Assembly (NCBI GenBank): GCA_958450365.1
Contig: CAUEEP010000937.1
Coordinates: forward strand, 1,364,501 to 1,428,500
DNA length: 64,000 bases
From: Mesorhabditis belari
Taxonomy: Eukaryota; Nematoda; Chromadorea; Rhabditida; Rhabditidae
Direction of reading: 5' to 3'
The notes below the pieces were generated by a model that saw only the letters and a program-made list of their open reading frames with translations, was not told where the DNA came from and made no database searches. Both the position numbers and the translations under genes were made by a program. This document shows positions 11,757-21,731 of this stretch, one piece after another (within the stretch, counting starts at the first letter, position 1; each line of letters starts with the position of its first letter).

Positions 11757-12006
11757 GGCCAGATGAGAGGCGGCTGACAGAGAGAAAAGCAATTGTTACG
11801 AATCAACAATGTTGAGTGGATGCCAATTGTCAGGGAAAGAGAAAAACGAAAAGGAATTGTATTGTCACGTAGTCGCGAGAAAATTTCAAAAAGAAGCCAT
11901 AATCCCCTTCGCTTTTATTATTTTAAGATATTCCGTTTAAAGACAGAAGTTTGTTTACATCAATTAAGGCTATAAAACAAGAAATTGATGTGAACTTTTT
12001 ATTTAG

Positions 12007-12453
12007 GGGAGTGGGACAAATGCGACCTTTTTTTCCGCACCTTGCCCATTAGCGCACCTTTTTTCGCGTTTTAAAAAAAGCTCTAAAAGCTAATATTAAC
12101 CAATTTCTATTTCAAAAGTTGTTTTTCTAGGTAATTTTAGGGCGTAGAATCGAAATTTTGGCATATCAGAGGTTGTGGAAACAAACGGACGGAGTTATAC
12201 AAAGAGAAAAATCGACAATTTTCTGTAATTTGATCTAGCCGTTTTGTCTTTCAAATTGGTTCCACACGCTCTGTTATGTCAAAATTTCGATTCTACGCCC
12301 TAAAATTACCTAAAAAAACAACTTTTGGAATAGAAATTGGTTAATTAGAAATTGGCTTTTTAGAGCTTTTTTAAAACGCGAAAAAAGGTGCGCTAATGGG
12401 CAAGGTGCGGAAAAACAGGTGCGCAAAAAAAAGGTAGCATTTGTCCCACGCCC
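12007..12453. mobile_element. palindromic hAT-like MITE, copy 1
   Basis: The element begins GGGAGTGGGACAAATGCGAC and ends with the complement (GCATTTGTCCCACGCCC). The arms extend for about 200 bp around a short centre. It is flanked on both sides by the same 8 bp, TTATTTAG (11999-12006 and 12454-12461). An 8-bp target duplication with no coding capacity points to the hAT superfamily. It sits in the divergent spacer between ABHD11 and SNIP1. Confidence 0.85.
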
Positions 12454-12632
12454 TTATTTAGCGTTTGTCAAACTGATGTTTGGTCAGCTCTGATTGTTGT
12501 TTTAAGAATTTAGTAAGTCTTACTTACACTTTAAGGCTCTAATATATTTAAGAGATGTATCGTATTCGCCTAATTTGCTCGTTTTTGGTCATGTTTCTGC
12601 CAATTTTATTACCAAACTTCGCTAATTTGGAT

Positions 12633-12642
12633 TTTTTAGATG
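12633..12642 (+). promoter_or_regulatory. trans-splice-like acceptor abutting SNIP1 start
   Basis: TTTTTTAG lies immediately before ATG, so a spliced leader would be joined directly to the start codon. That arrangement is common in nematodes. The absence of an upstream coding exon supports trans- rather than cis-splicing. Confidence 0.6.
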
Positions 12643-14515
12643 GGTCGGCACGAAGAAATGTCTCGACGAGATGAGAAGAAGCGCCGAGAAGTGAAAGACG
12701 AACCGAGGAGCCCCCGCTCATCACCGTCACCTAAGCGACAACGAGAAAGCCCACCACATCGGTGAGTTGTTATCTTTTGTTTTTGAAGCTAGAAGAAGGG
12801 CGAAACAAGAAAATATCTTGAAAATTATCAAAGCCAAACGTTTTGGTTTAATTTTAGCAGTTACTTTAAGATTCAAGAAGCGATAACGTTAGAACGTTTT
12901 AATGGTTAGTTTGTTCAATTGAGCAAGTTTTTGAGCATTACAATAATAGCTGCTGTTTTAGTAAGAGGAACGACTCACCAGCATCTCGCCGAAATCGCAG
13001 TCCGGACAGGAGGTTAGTTGCCTATTAAAACGACATTTGCTAGATTTTCCTAGACTTTATGAAAGTGGAAGTGCTTTGCGGATAATAAGGGTAACATAGG
13101 AATAGTTAAACTTGTGATCCGATGCGTCATTACTCCCCAGCTATGCGCAATTCGTGCTCAGCGTGGTCGATTACCCCGGAAAAAGTGAAAATCTCAAAAA
13201 TATAGGTGGCCCTTTAATAACCAAAGTATCTAATCGTTTGTTATCGATCAATATTTTTTATTTAGGAGGCAACGATCTCGCTCCCGTAGCCCTGATCGTC
13301 GTGGGGAAGGCTCTTTGCGGCAAGCGTCAAGGTAATGAGTTTAAAGTTAGAGCGTTTAAAGTTTTTTAATTTTAGAAGCCACCGCAACGATAGAGAAGAA
13401 CGTAGACGCGATGACAATAGAGATAGAGATGGGTAAGGATGCAAATCTTGTCAATTTAACTTCAACCCATTTAGATCAAGCCGAAAGCCGCAAGTGAAAG
13501 AGGAAGTGAATCGTGATGATGGCAATAATGAAAGTAAACTTTATTGTTGTTGCTTTATTGTTCAAATTTTAAATTTAGAGTCAAAATTGAGTGGAGACGC
13601 GTCAAAGAAAAAGTGCGTTTTAATTTGAGGTTTATTTAAATGATTGTATCTAGGGAGGTTTGGGGTAAACCAGAACATTGGGAGAAACCAAAAGAAGAAG
13701 AAATTCCGCCAGAAGAAAAGGTATTGCTAGGCAATTTGGTTTTTTGTATTTTAGCTATTTTTTACCTATTTTAGCAAAAAGTCAATATGGGACTCTCCGG
13801 AAAGCTTGCCGAAGACACGAACACATTTCGAGGAGTCGTCATCAAATACAACGAGCCACCAGAAGCAAAAATTCCTAAGACAAGGTATGAAAAAAGATGC
13901 CTTTTGTTAATTTTACCAATATTTAGATGGCGTCTCTATCCATTCAAAGGAGATGAATCACTGCCAACTCTCTACATTCATCGTCAATCGGCTTACCTGA
14001 TTGGACGTGATCGTGTCGTAGCTGATTTAGCGGTTGATCATCCATCATGCAGTAAGCAACACGCCGTCATACAATACAGGTATTTGATCCTATTTAGAAA
14101 AACTTCTGGAGAAAAACTTGTAGTGTCTTAAACGTTGTGTTTTCTGGGTATTAATGTAGTTTTTAAAGCTTTTGAAGTTGACAGGATCAACGTTTTGATA
14201 TCTGTATGAGGAAATTTTATTTAGGAGTGTGCCATTTACTCGGCCTGATGGAACAAAAGGACGCGCTGTTCGACCATACGTCATCGATCTCTCAAGTGGC
14301 AATGGAACGTTCTTGAATGGAGACAAGGTTGATCCTCAAAGGTCAAGCACTTTTTCATTAATAACAATATTGTCTTTTTTAGATATTATGAGCTAAAAGA
14401 AAGAGATGTGCTTAAATTTGGATTCTCTTCTCGAGAGTACGTCATTCTTAACGAAAATTCGGCTGAGCGGGAGAGCGACGATGAGGGCGGTGAAGGCAAT
14501 TCTCCCGACGAATAA
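12640..14515 (+). CDS. SNIP1: SNIP1-like FHA-domain splicing/transcription factor
   Basis: SNIP1 (yeast Pml1) is a spliceosome-associated FHA protein, also described as an inhibitor of SMAD/p300 signalling and a microRNA-biogenesis factor. Exons: 12640-12761, 12962-13012, 13266-13331, 13376-13432, 13475-13533, 13579-13612, 13654-13720, 13775-13884, 13927-14079, 14225-14341 and 14383-14515; phases agree and total about 322 aa. The N-terminal half is Arg/Ser/Asp-rich and disordered (SRSRSPDRRG). The C-terminal half is nearly family-identical: LAEDTNTFRGVVIKYNEPPE, WRLYPFKGDE, the FHA Gly-Arg (LIGRDR, about 215), DHPSCSKQHAV with the phosphopeptide-contacting Ser/His, DLSSGNGTFLNG, QRYYELKERDVLKFGFSSRE and an acidic tail. 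AATAAA lies at about 14575. It is convergent with the next gene. Confidence 0.96.
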
Positions 14516-14657
14516 GCATCATTACTTGTGTTATTTTTGATTTTACCAAGTGTTGTTTTGCGATTTTTACCGGTAAATAAAATCCCATATTTATGTGATA
14601 AACCGACAAATACAACATTTCACCTGAGATCATAAATAAAAATATTTACACATGAGT

Positions 14658-17600
14658 CTAGCACGAGAATTCTAGTGTTTTATTGGCAGTCGATTTTCTC
14701 CTCGCTGAAGTTCTCTTTCCCATGTTTGACATTTCCTTTGCGTCGGCGATGATTTTCTGAATTTCCTCAGAATAGGTCTTCTGAAAGAGAGAAAGTTAGA
14801 GACAGGAAAGAAGACGAAAAAATTGTAAATCAGAATTTAATTAATGTATTACCATTCCTATGAATACGTTTTTAGGTACGTTATTTGAAACGATGTGAGT
14901 TGAGCTTGATCGGAAGACAAAATCCTTGCAGATCTTAAAACCAACCTTCGGAGTCTCACATGGTTCCTCTTTTGGACGCTTGGGCGAAGTGCTGGGACCA
15001 TTCGAAGAGCTTCTTCTGTTCGTGGCTGCCCGCTTCGTCCCGCGAGGATTCTTGGACTGAAATTTGGAATAAAATTATTTTTTTTGATGGCTCATTTAGT
15101 CGTTGCTGGGTCAGATTTATGGCTTCATTATTTCTAAAACCATTGGATTGCTTTGAAACTACCTTCAGCGCTTCCACATTCTCAATCGGCCTCTCCGGTT
15201 CCTCATTTGTTGACGATTTCGCGGCTTCTTCCTCCACTTTCACTTGGACGGTCTGAATTTGTAAAATATTTGAATATTTTCATTGAAATTTTAGAATTAG
15301 AAGTAAATCTTCATTAGGTTTTTACCTGTTTTCTCGGTGAGCTTCTTGTCGCGTATTTCCGGGGTTTTGGTTGTCGGCTCGTTCGGATCGGCTAAATGAG
15401 AGGTATACATTTTTGAGCATTTTAAATGTTTTTGCATCTTATCACTACACTTTGCTTACAAATTTTAGAACTACTGTAATCTTAGGCACTTTCTGACTAC
15501 AGTATGCTGGAATAGGAAATTCGGAAGACGACTTTTCGGCCTTTTCGTTGCAGCATACTATAATGAGCAATGGGCTGTAAATTTACAACCCTTTTACAAA
15601 TTACAGTACAAATTTTGATCAAGTACCGTTATTTTCCAGACACTCAACAAACCTTTTTGAACTTTCTCATCACGACCGTGACGTTCAACTCGGCGACGAA
15701 TCTCACAACCAGCGGCCCGTCTTCATTACTAAAAAGTTTGGGTTTAAAAAAATTGAGATTTCACTTACCAATTCTCTGGTAGCTGATAGTCACTCTTTGG
15801 CAATTGAGATAAGCTAGAATGAGATAATATTTACAAGAGTTAAGTTTAAAACCTTCTTCTGGCTTCAATCATTCGTTTGGTGTGCTCGGTGGAGGCGAGG
15901 AAGACTTGTGAATAGGCTAAAGGAAAATATTGTACTGTCAAAGCTGTTATAATTGTCTACTTGTCTATTTTAGCCTATTTTTAGGTGCCAATATCTAGCG
16001 TTACTAGTCATATCGATAAGGAATAGTACAGGGTGGCCCATAAAATGTGTTACGCCTTATATGAAGGCTGATTAAGTCAAAAATGTGTCAGATTCCTTAA
16101 TTTTTGTTCTCATTTCATTTTTATAACATTTTTACACTTATATTCTAATTTTTAGCCCGATAGGGAGGTTATAAGAAAAATTAGGGGCATTAGAAGCTCC
16201 GTAAGGCCTAATGGCCCTGATTTTTCTTATAACCTCCATATCGGGCTAAAAATTGGAGTATAAGTGTAAAAATGTTATAAAGATGAAATTATAACAAACT
16301 TCTTTAAGTAATCGGACACATTTTTGACTTAATCTGCCTTCATATAAGGCGTAATACATTTTATGGGTCACCCTGTAAAGTACTATCCTTGAACACTAGT
16401 TTAATCCCAAGTAGAAGTCATCGGACACTTTGAAATCGGCTCAACTAATCCTACTGTACTTAGATTATGGTAGCTGAAGGGGTAAGCCATAAACTAGCGC
16501 TTTCAATTCATGTCTTAGAGTCTTATCGATCGGTCAAGTTAGTGCCACGTCGTCTAATCGATATCATCTTGATCGAAAATCAAAGCTAGTTACGAGCAAT
16601 TGTACTAGAGCTCTGCTAAAGTACGTTGACTGATTAGGAAGATCATCAGAACTCTCTTTTTTGCACCACTTACCCTCAAATAGATTCATCGATGTGGCCG
16701 GCTTCTGTTCATCGACCGACCCTTGCAAGCTTTCGACTGAAGTGGCCGGTTCAATCGGTTCCACTAATGGCAATTGATCACTTTCTAGCAACTTCTCCGG
16801 CTTCTTTTCTTCCTCTTGGATGCTGGTTGATCGATCTTGATCGACTCCAGCCTTTTGTGGTTGTGCTTCTTCTTGTGCTTCTTGTTCTTTCACCACTTCC
16901 AGCATTTCAGCATTTTCTTCGTGGAAACCATTTTGCAGTGATTTCTTTTCAACGAAGTCGAAAAGTTTCCACGCTTCAGGCTCTCGAATGATTCTGAAAT
17001 GATAACCATGATTTCAATTCTGAACTCAACTACAGGATGGCCGCAAATTATCGCCTCGCAGTTTTTATGTTATATCTTGGCTGTAGCTTCGCGAACCGAT
17101 TTAATTCCTTTTTAATATGAAAATTAGGATAATTTTCTATTCAGAATTTCTTTATACAATTTGTAGGATGCTTTTGAGACTTTCATTAAAATCTTGGAAG
17201 ATGATGCGCTCAAAACAACCCGTGGCACGGAACTCAATCTGCAGCTTTTCATGAACAGGTTTTAAGGGCTCTCCCATGGTTTATTTGAATCTTTTCTGGT
17301 TAAAAAGCTTAAAACAAATGTTTTTCAACAAAAATCTTCAACCATGTGGTTTTTTATGAGCTTTGGATGAAACATGCAATGCAACAAACATGAAACAAGC
17401 CTCCTAAAGATGAATTTTTCTTGAAACTGACAAATTTCATTGGTTCATCTCAAAGTTAACTTAAAGAATTATCCAAATGTTACTCTTAAAGCTTAAATTT
17501 ATAAAAACAAGCGAGGAAACCGATTTCAGTTTGAAAATAACTAGAAAGAGCTTGAATAATGTTGCATGCCAAGGGCTGTTTTTGAGCGTATAAAGAAACT

Positions 17601-18908
17601 ATAAAGGGACTTTAGAGGAACTAAAGGAACTATAAAGGAACTATAAAAAAACTATAAAGGGACTTTAGAGCAATAAAGAATTTTAGCTCAATAATGACAA
17701 CTGTCCGACAATGGGGAAATTTGTTCACTTCTGATAACTTCTAAGAATTGACTTTCAGAGCCACATTGACTTGCTAGTGCTAAAAATTGAAACTTTGAAA
17801 AAGATCATTGCAACTAACTGAGCGCATCATCTTCCAAGATTTTAATCAAAGTCCCAAAAGCATCCTACAAATTGTATAAAGAGATTCTGAATAGAAAATT
17901 ATCCTAATTTTCATATTAAAAAGGAATTAAATCGGTTCGCGAAGCTACAGCCAAGATATAACATAAAAACTGCGAGGCGATAATTTGCGGCCATCCTGTA
18001 GCGCACTCTTGTTAAGTACACAATTTCTGAAACGTTTCAATTTCGAAAAACTATCTTGCCTCCAGCTTTTATCCAGTCTATCCACTTTTGTATCTTTCAA
18101 TATTCTTCGTTACCCGGGGGTGGGACAAATGCGACGTTTTTTTTTTTTTGCTGGAAAAGGCCTTAGGCAAGGCCGTAGAGCTTCAAAAATGTTTTCACAG
18201 AAGGGAATCGTATGCGTAGATTCCAAATTTCGACAAATCAGACCTCGCTGACACGTCAAATTTGGGCTAAAAGGCAAAAACTACGCAACTTAACGCTTTT
18301 CCGCAGTTTTTGCCTTTTAGCCCAAATTTGACGTGTCAGTGAGGTCTGATTTGTCGAAATTCGAAATCTACGCATACGATTCCCTTATATGGAAATATTT
18401 TCGAAGCTCTACGGCCTTGCCTAAGGCCTTTTCCAGCAAAAAGAAAAGGTGCGCAAATGTCCAGGTGCGCAAAAAAAAGGTAGCATTTGTCCCACCCCCG
18501 TTACCCTCACAAAACCAGACAAAAAATTAGATAAAAGCTAAAAACAAGATTACGATGGTGTTCAAAAATTGACACATTTTAGAAAACAAAAACAATTTTC
18601 TCACCGGCTCGCAATCCGACGAATCCGTCCTCGTTCTTGCGATTCGGCGAAGCGCTTGTTTTCGGCAGCCTGAACATTTGCATTTATTAACAACAAATAT
18701 AGATATTAACTAGGCTTTTGTCTACACAAAACTGATTATACTAATCTCAGTGCACGAGAAAAGGTGTGTTAGCACTTTTGTGCACAAAGTGCGCAATGAA
18801 GAACAGGTCTAGTATCATAGAAAAAGAAAAGAGCTCAAGTTGAATAGAAAGAAAATTTGCAACTCACAATTTCCTCTTCGACTGGTCGATCGAGCCCAAG
18901 AACTTCTT
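14658..18908 (-). CDS. unidentified basic nuclear-type protein
   Basis: I do not recognise this family. Phase-consistent exons from the 5' side: 18868-18908, 18605-18669, 16674-16993, 15853-15916, 15769-15813, 15653-15728, 15326-15391, 15163-15252, 14853-15056 and 14658-14780. The protein starts with a charged segment (AENKRFAESQERGRIRR), then REPEAWKLFDFVEKKS, a long Glu/Pro/Ser-rich low-complexity stretch, a short hydrophobic block (GPLVVRFVAELNVTVVM), a basic AT-hook-like part (RQPKPRKYATRSS), a Ser/Lys/Arg-rich segment (KNPRGTKRAATNRRSSS), a conserved-looking ICKDFVFRSSSTHIVS and a Lys/Arg-rich end. This composition suggests a chromatin or nucleolar protein. The large introns hold MITEs. 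A plausible first exon at 20018-20158 ends in phase 0 and does not match the phase needed at 18908, so a small exon is missing or the start lies elsewhere. Confidence 0.6.
16027..16377. mobile_element. MITE with CAGGGTGGCCCAT ends
   Basis: Arms of about 160 bp are inverted around a short centre. The element starts TA-CAGGGTGGCCCATAAAAT and ends with the complement before TA. TA target sites and CAGGGTG-type ends are usual for mariner/Tc1-derived MITEs. It lies in an intron of the unidentified basic-protein gene. Confidence 0.85.
17031..18000. mobile_element. 970-bp inverted-repeat element with ACAGGATGGCC ends
   Basis: Terminal inverted repeats of about 200 bp (17031-17230 and 17800-18000) begin TACAGGATGGCCGCAAATTA. 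The centre has no protein-coding frame. TA dinucleotides flank both ends, and the ends resemble those of the MITE at 16027. It is read as a non-autonomous mariner-like element, intronic and just upstream of the next MITE. Confidence 0.83.
18116..18498. mobile_element. palindromic hAT-like MITE, copy 2
   Basis: Same family as 12007-12453: it starts GGGGGTGGGACAAATGCGAC and ends with the complement. The flanking 8-bp repeat is CGTTACCC (18108-18115 and 18499-18506). Inside, the arms carry GCTGGAAAAGGCCTTAGGC and a stretch shared with the copy at 44020. Confidence 0.87.
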
Positions 18909-19074
18909 CTAAAATTCGACATTTTTTTAAATCAGAAAGAAATCAGGGGTTTTCAGAAGAAATCAGAAAGAAATCAGAACGAAAGCAAGAGTTTTCAAAA
19001 TAATCTCAAATTTTTTTAGGTCAAAGAAAGTTTATCCATTGAATAAACAAACTATCATATATGATGTTGGCTAG

Positions 19075-19205
19075 AGTAAAGAAGTAATGTTTCTATTGGA
19101 TTGGATCAATGCATATGAAGTGGTTAATGTTTCTATTGGATTGGGTCAATGCATATGAAATGGTTAATGTTTCTATTGGCTTGGGTCAATGCATATGAAG
19201 TGGTT
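19075..19205. repeat. minisatellite, about 43-bp unit x3
   Basis: Three consecutive copies of a unit containing AATGTTTCTATTGGATTGG and TCAATGCATATGAA, with single-base differences. It is intronic to the unidentified gene. Confidence 0.8.
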
Positions 19206-19516
19206 AAATTTTCCCAGGTTTCTCCAACCAATCACCAGATTCCAAAAAGTTTTTTAGTAACGTAACGGTAACGGTAACGGTCTAAACATCCAAATTCCAG
19301 CTCGAAAGCTTGCCCAAACTGCTAAATCTTTTAACCTAGAAACATCAATTCTAAATGATTTGCTAAATGACAAGAGGAATAACAAGACGATTCGCGGCTG
19401 GGTTGGATTGACTGGCGTTTATAAAGAAAAGAGGTACTTTTCCAATATCGGGGGAGCGGTCCGATTATCGGGGAAGCGAAATGAAAATCAGGGGAGCAAA
19501 TTTTGCCAGCGCTACA

Positions 19517-19911
19517 TACAGTGGCGGACAATTAAATAGAACCGATGCTCCATTTGCACAAAGACCACGAATTTTCCATTATTTTCACACCCATTCAAAA
19601 AGACATCAACAGCTATTTTTTTTGATGTTATCTTAGCTTTCGATTGGCACCACTCTTAGCTGAAAGTTCTTTCTCTGTAACTTGGTAGTTTAGGTTTTCT
19701 TCAGCCTACCCCATTATAGCCTTTGTTAATTGTTGAGTTATTAAATAAATACTAAATTATGTTTGATCAAAAGTGGTGCCAATCGAAAGCTAAGATAACA
19801 TCAAAAAAAAAATAGCTGTTGATGTCTTTTTGAATGGGTGTGAAAATAATGGAAAATTCGTGGTCTTTGTGCAAATGGAGCATCGGTTCTATTTAATTAT
19901 TCGCCACTGTA
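19517..19911. mobile_element. Tc1/mariner MITE with CAGTGGCG ends
   Basis: Arms of about 165 bp start TA-CAGTGGCGGACAATTAAATA and end with the near-exact complement before TA. CAGTGGCG-type ends with TA duplication are a common Tc1/mariner signature. It contains no coding frame. Confidence 0.88.
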
Positions 19912-20017
19912 TGTCCTATATTATACAAATTACCACCATAAAATTCGTGAATTACCCGTTATTCTCACAACCTTTATATTAAAAACCTTTATAGATCACA
20001 AAAGTGACTTAAAATAC

Positions 20018-20158
20018 CCAGCGAAATAGATCTTTTCCCTTTGAGCGGACTTCCATCAATTCGTCACAGTTGCAAATCCACGACTGGATGACTCCTTTGG
20101 TGACAAAATAATCGATTACCGTCGATTCCTTAAACGCACAAATGTCGGAGAAGCGCAT
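20018..20158 (-). CDS. candidate first exon of the unidentified gene
   Basis: A 47-codon open frame starts at ATG (20158) with MRFSDICAFKESTVIDY and ends ...KDLFRW before a GTATTT donor. Base composition and the Cys/Trp content (WICNCDE) look coding, unlike the surrounding repeats. It ends in phase 0, whereas the next recognised exon (18868-18908) needs one leftover base, so the join is unproven. Alternatively it is a separate short gene ending at the in-frame TAA two codons past the donor. Confidence 0.4.
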
Positions 20159-20468
20159 CGTCGTTAAAGTTTAAAAAAGCGTTGCAGTCTCTCAGCTCCT
20201 GGAAATGCATTTTTCGTGGGGACAAAATTTGCTCCCCTGATTTTCATTTCGCTCCCCCGATAATCGGACCGCTCCCCCGATATTGGAAAAGTACCAGAAA
20301 AGATATTGGTACTATGGGCTTTGGGGGGGGCACTTTTCCACCAAAACCATTTTTCTCGGGATAATTGATGACGCTGATCACGAAAAAGTTACTTTTAAGG
20401 CAATTTAGTAGCGGGAAAATGTCCGTTTTTAAAACTCAAGATGCTTTAGTAGTTAGGGTGAGGGGGAG

Positions 20469-20810
20469 GGCAAAAATTTTTTTCTTCAAATGAGCTCATT
20501 TTTTGCACCCTTCTAGGCTATCGGCTGATCCTCATACGGCTGAGGTGAGTTTCGTTCCAGCTAGAAGCCACGTACTTCCGGTACGAAACTCACCTCAGCC
20601 GTGGGAGAATCAGGAGCTTAGGAGCCAGGTGATAGCTTAGGAGCCACGTGTCGCTAAGGTGCGGAGTCAAAGCCTAGGTAAATATAGGAGCCTTGAATGT
20701 TGTTAAAAGTTACGAAATGTTGTGCAAAACCATCACCAATCGATTCAGCATAGTCAAAATCCCTTGGGTGCAAAAAATGAGCTCATTTGGCAAAAAATTT
20801 TTTTACCATG
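20469..20810. repeat. inverted repeat with inner palindrome
   Basis: Arms AAATGAGCTCATTTTTTGCA near 20489 and the inverted match near 20767-20800 flank a second palindrome. That inner palindrome is built from GAGGTGAGTTTCGT and ACGAAACTCACCTC (20542-20600). Confidence 0.7.
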
Positions 20811-20879
20811 TGACGGTAGAGTTGGGCAATTCGTGGTATGCCTAGTATACGCGTGCCAAAGATCGCTGTAGATCGTAGA

Positions 20880-21640
20880 GCTAGATCGAATGAAAGCTTG
20901 GATAATCGGTAGCATCTCTACGTGGAACAAGCTGCATGAAGCCGAACTGAGAACCGGGTCGTCTTGCTATCCAGCAACCCCCTCCATATCCCAGAAAAGG
21001 CAGAGCATAAACTTCTTCTGGCGCAAATCGGGCTTGGGGTCACTTTCGGGTTTCTCGCCTGGCCCCACCCATTGCCACTTCCTCCGAAAGTTCACTGATA
21101 AAACCCATTTCTCATCTCCTGTTACAATTCGAGGAAGAAAGGATTTCCTTTTGTACTGTGAGAGATCGGCACTGATGGAGGCGCGCTACCACTTCTGGGG
21201 GGTTATTGAGGTCATGGGGACCCAAACCCCAAGTTTCGATTTAAATCCAAGGGTATAAAGGTATAAAGGACTGTAGCATGATCAACCCCTAACTCTTCTC
21301 CCAATTCACGCGATGATACCCGATGGTCGTTGGTAATGAGTTCGAGTAATTTGGAATCATCCAGTTGGGGTGCCGCTTCACGGCCCTCAGCATCTTTTAA
21401 AGATTTGTCCCCAGATCGAAACTTGGCAAACCATACTCGACACGTTCTTTCGGAAGGTGAGTCCTCCCCCATATATCTTTTTAATACTAGCAGCTGCCAA
21501 GCCTGCACTGTGCTCTTGTAGGAACGCATGAAGCATGACATGACGAATATGTCCCGGTAGCAGATTGTCGAGTGCAATAGAAGTGAAGAAAAATACCCAA
21601 AAATAAAAAGCTGGAAGCATAATTTTTTCGCAATAATTAG
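20880..21640 (-). pseudogene. decayed mariner transposase
   Basis: Minus-strand fragments in more than one frame match mariner transposases. The N-terminal helix-turn-helix part has SERTCRVWFAKFRSGD, LKDAEGREAAPQ and SSRELGEELGVDHATV. A downstream part in another frame has a GDEKWV-type catalytic segment, a tryptophan-rich WVGPGEKPES and a KKFMLCLFWD strand. The parts are joined only across frame changes and stops, and the middle is shortened, so the gene is dead. Terminal repeats were not identified. It lies between the unidentified basic-protein gene and the possible coiled-coil gene. Confidence 0.85.
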
Positions 21641-21731
21641 AGGAAATGTTGAAGTAAACAAATCCCCCTTTCAACTGGTTCTATGCTGTTGTTTTCTTTA
21701 TCTGCGAGTCCCGCGAAATAGCCCGCAGTTT

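Larger units (their letters stand above)
19433..20299. repeat. long inverted repeat enclosing a MITE and a candidate exon
   Basis: The 19433-19510 sequence (GTACTTTTCCAATATCGGGG and onward) recurs inverted at 20215-20299. The two arms encode the same short peptide in opposite directions (CSPDFHF, PPIIGPLPRYWKS). Between them lie a nested CAGTGGCG MITE and a possible coding exon. It may be one element with internal insertions or two copies of a repeat. Confidence 0.7.
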
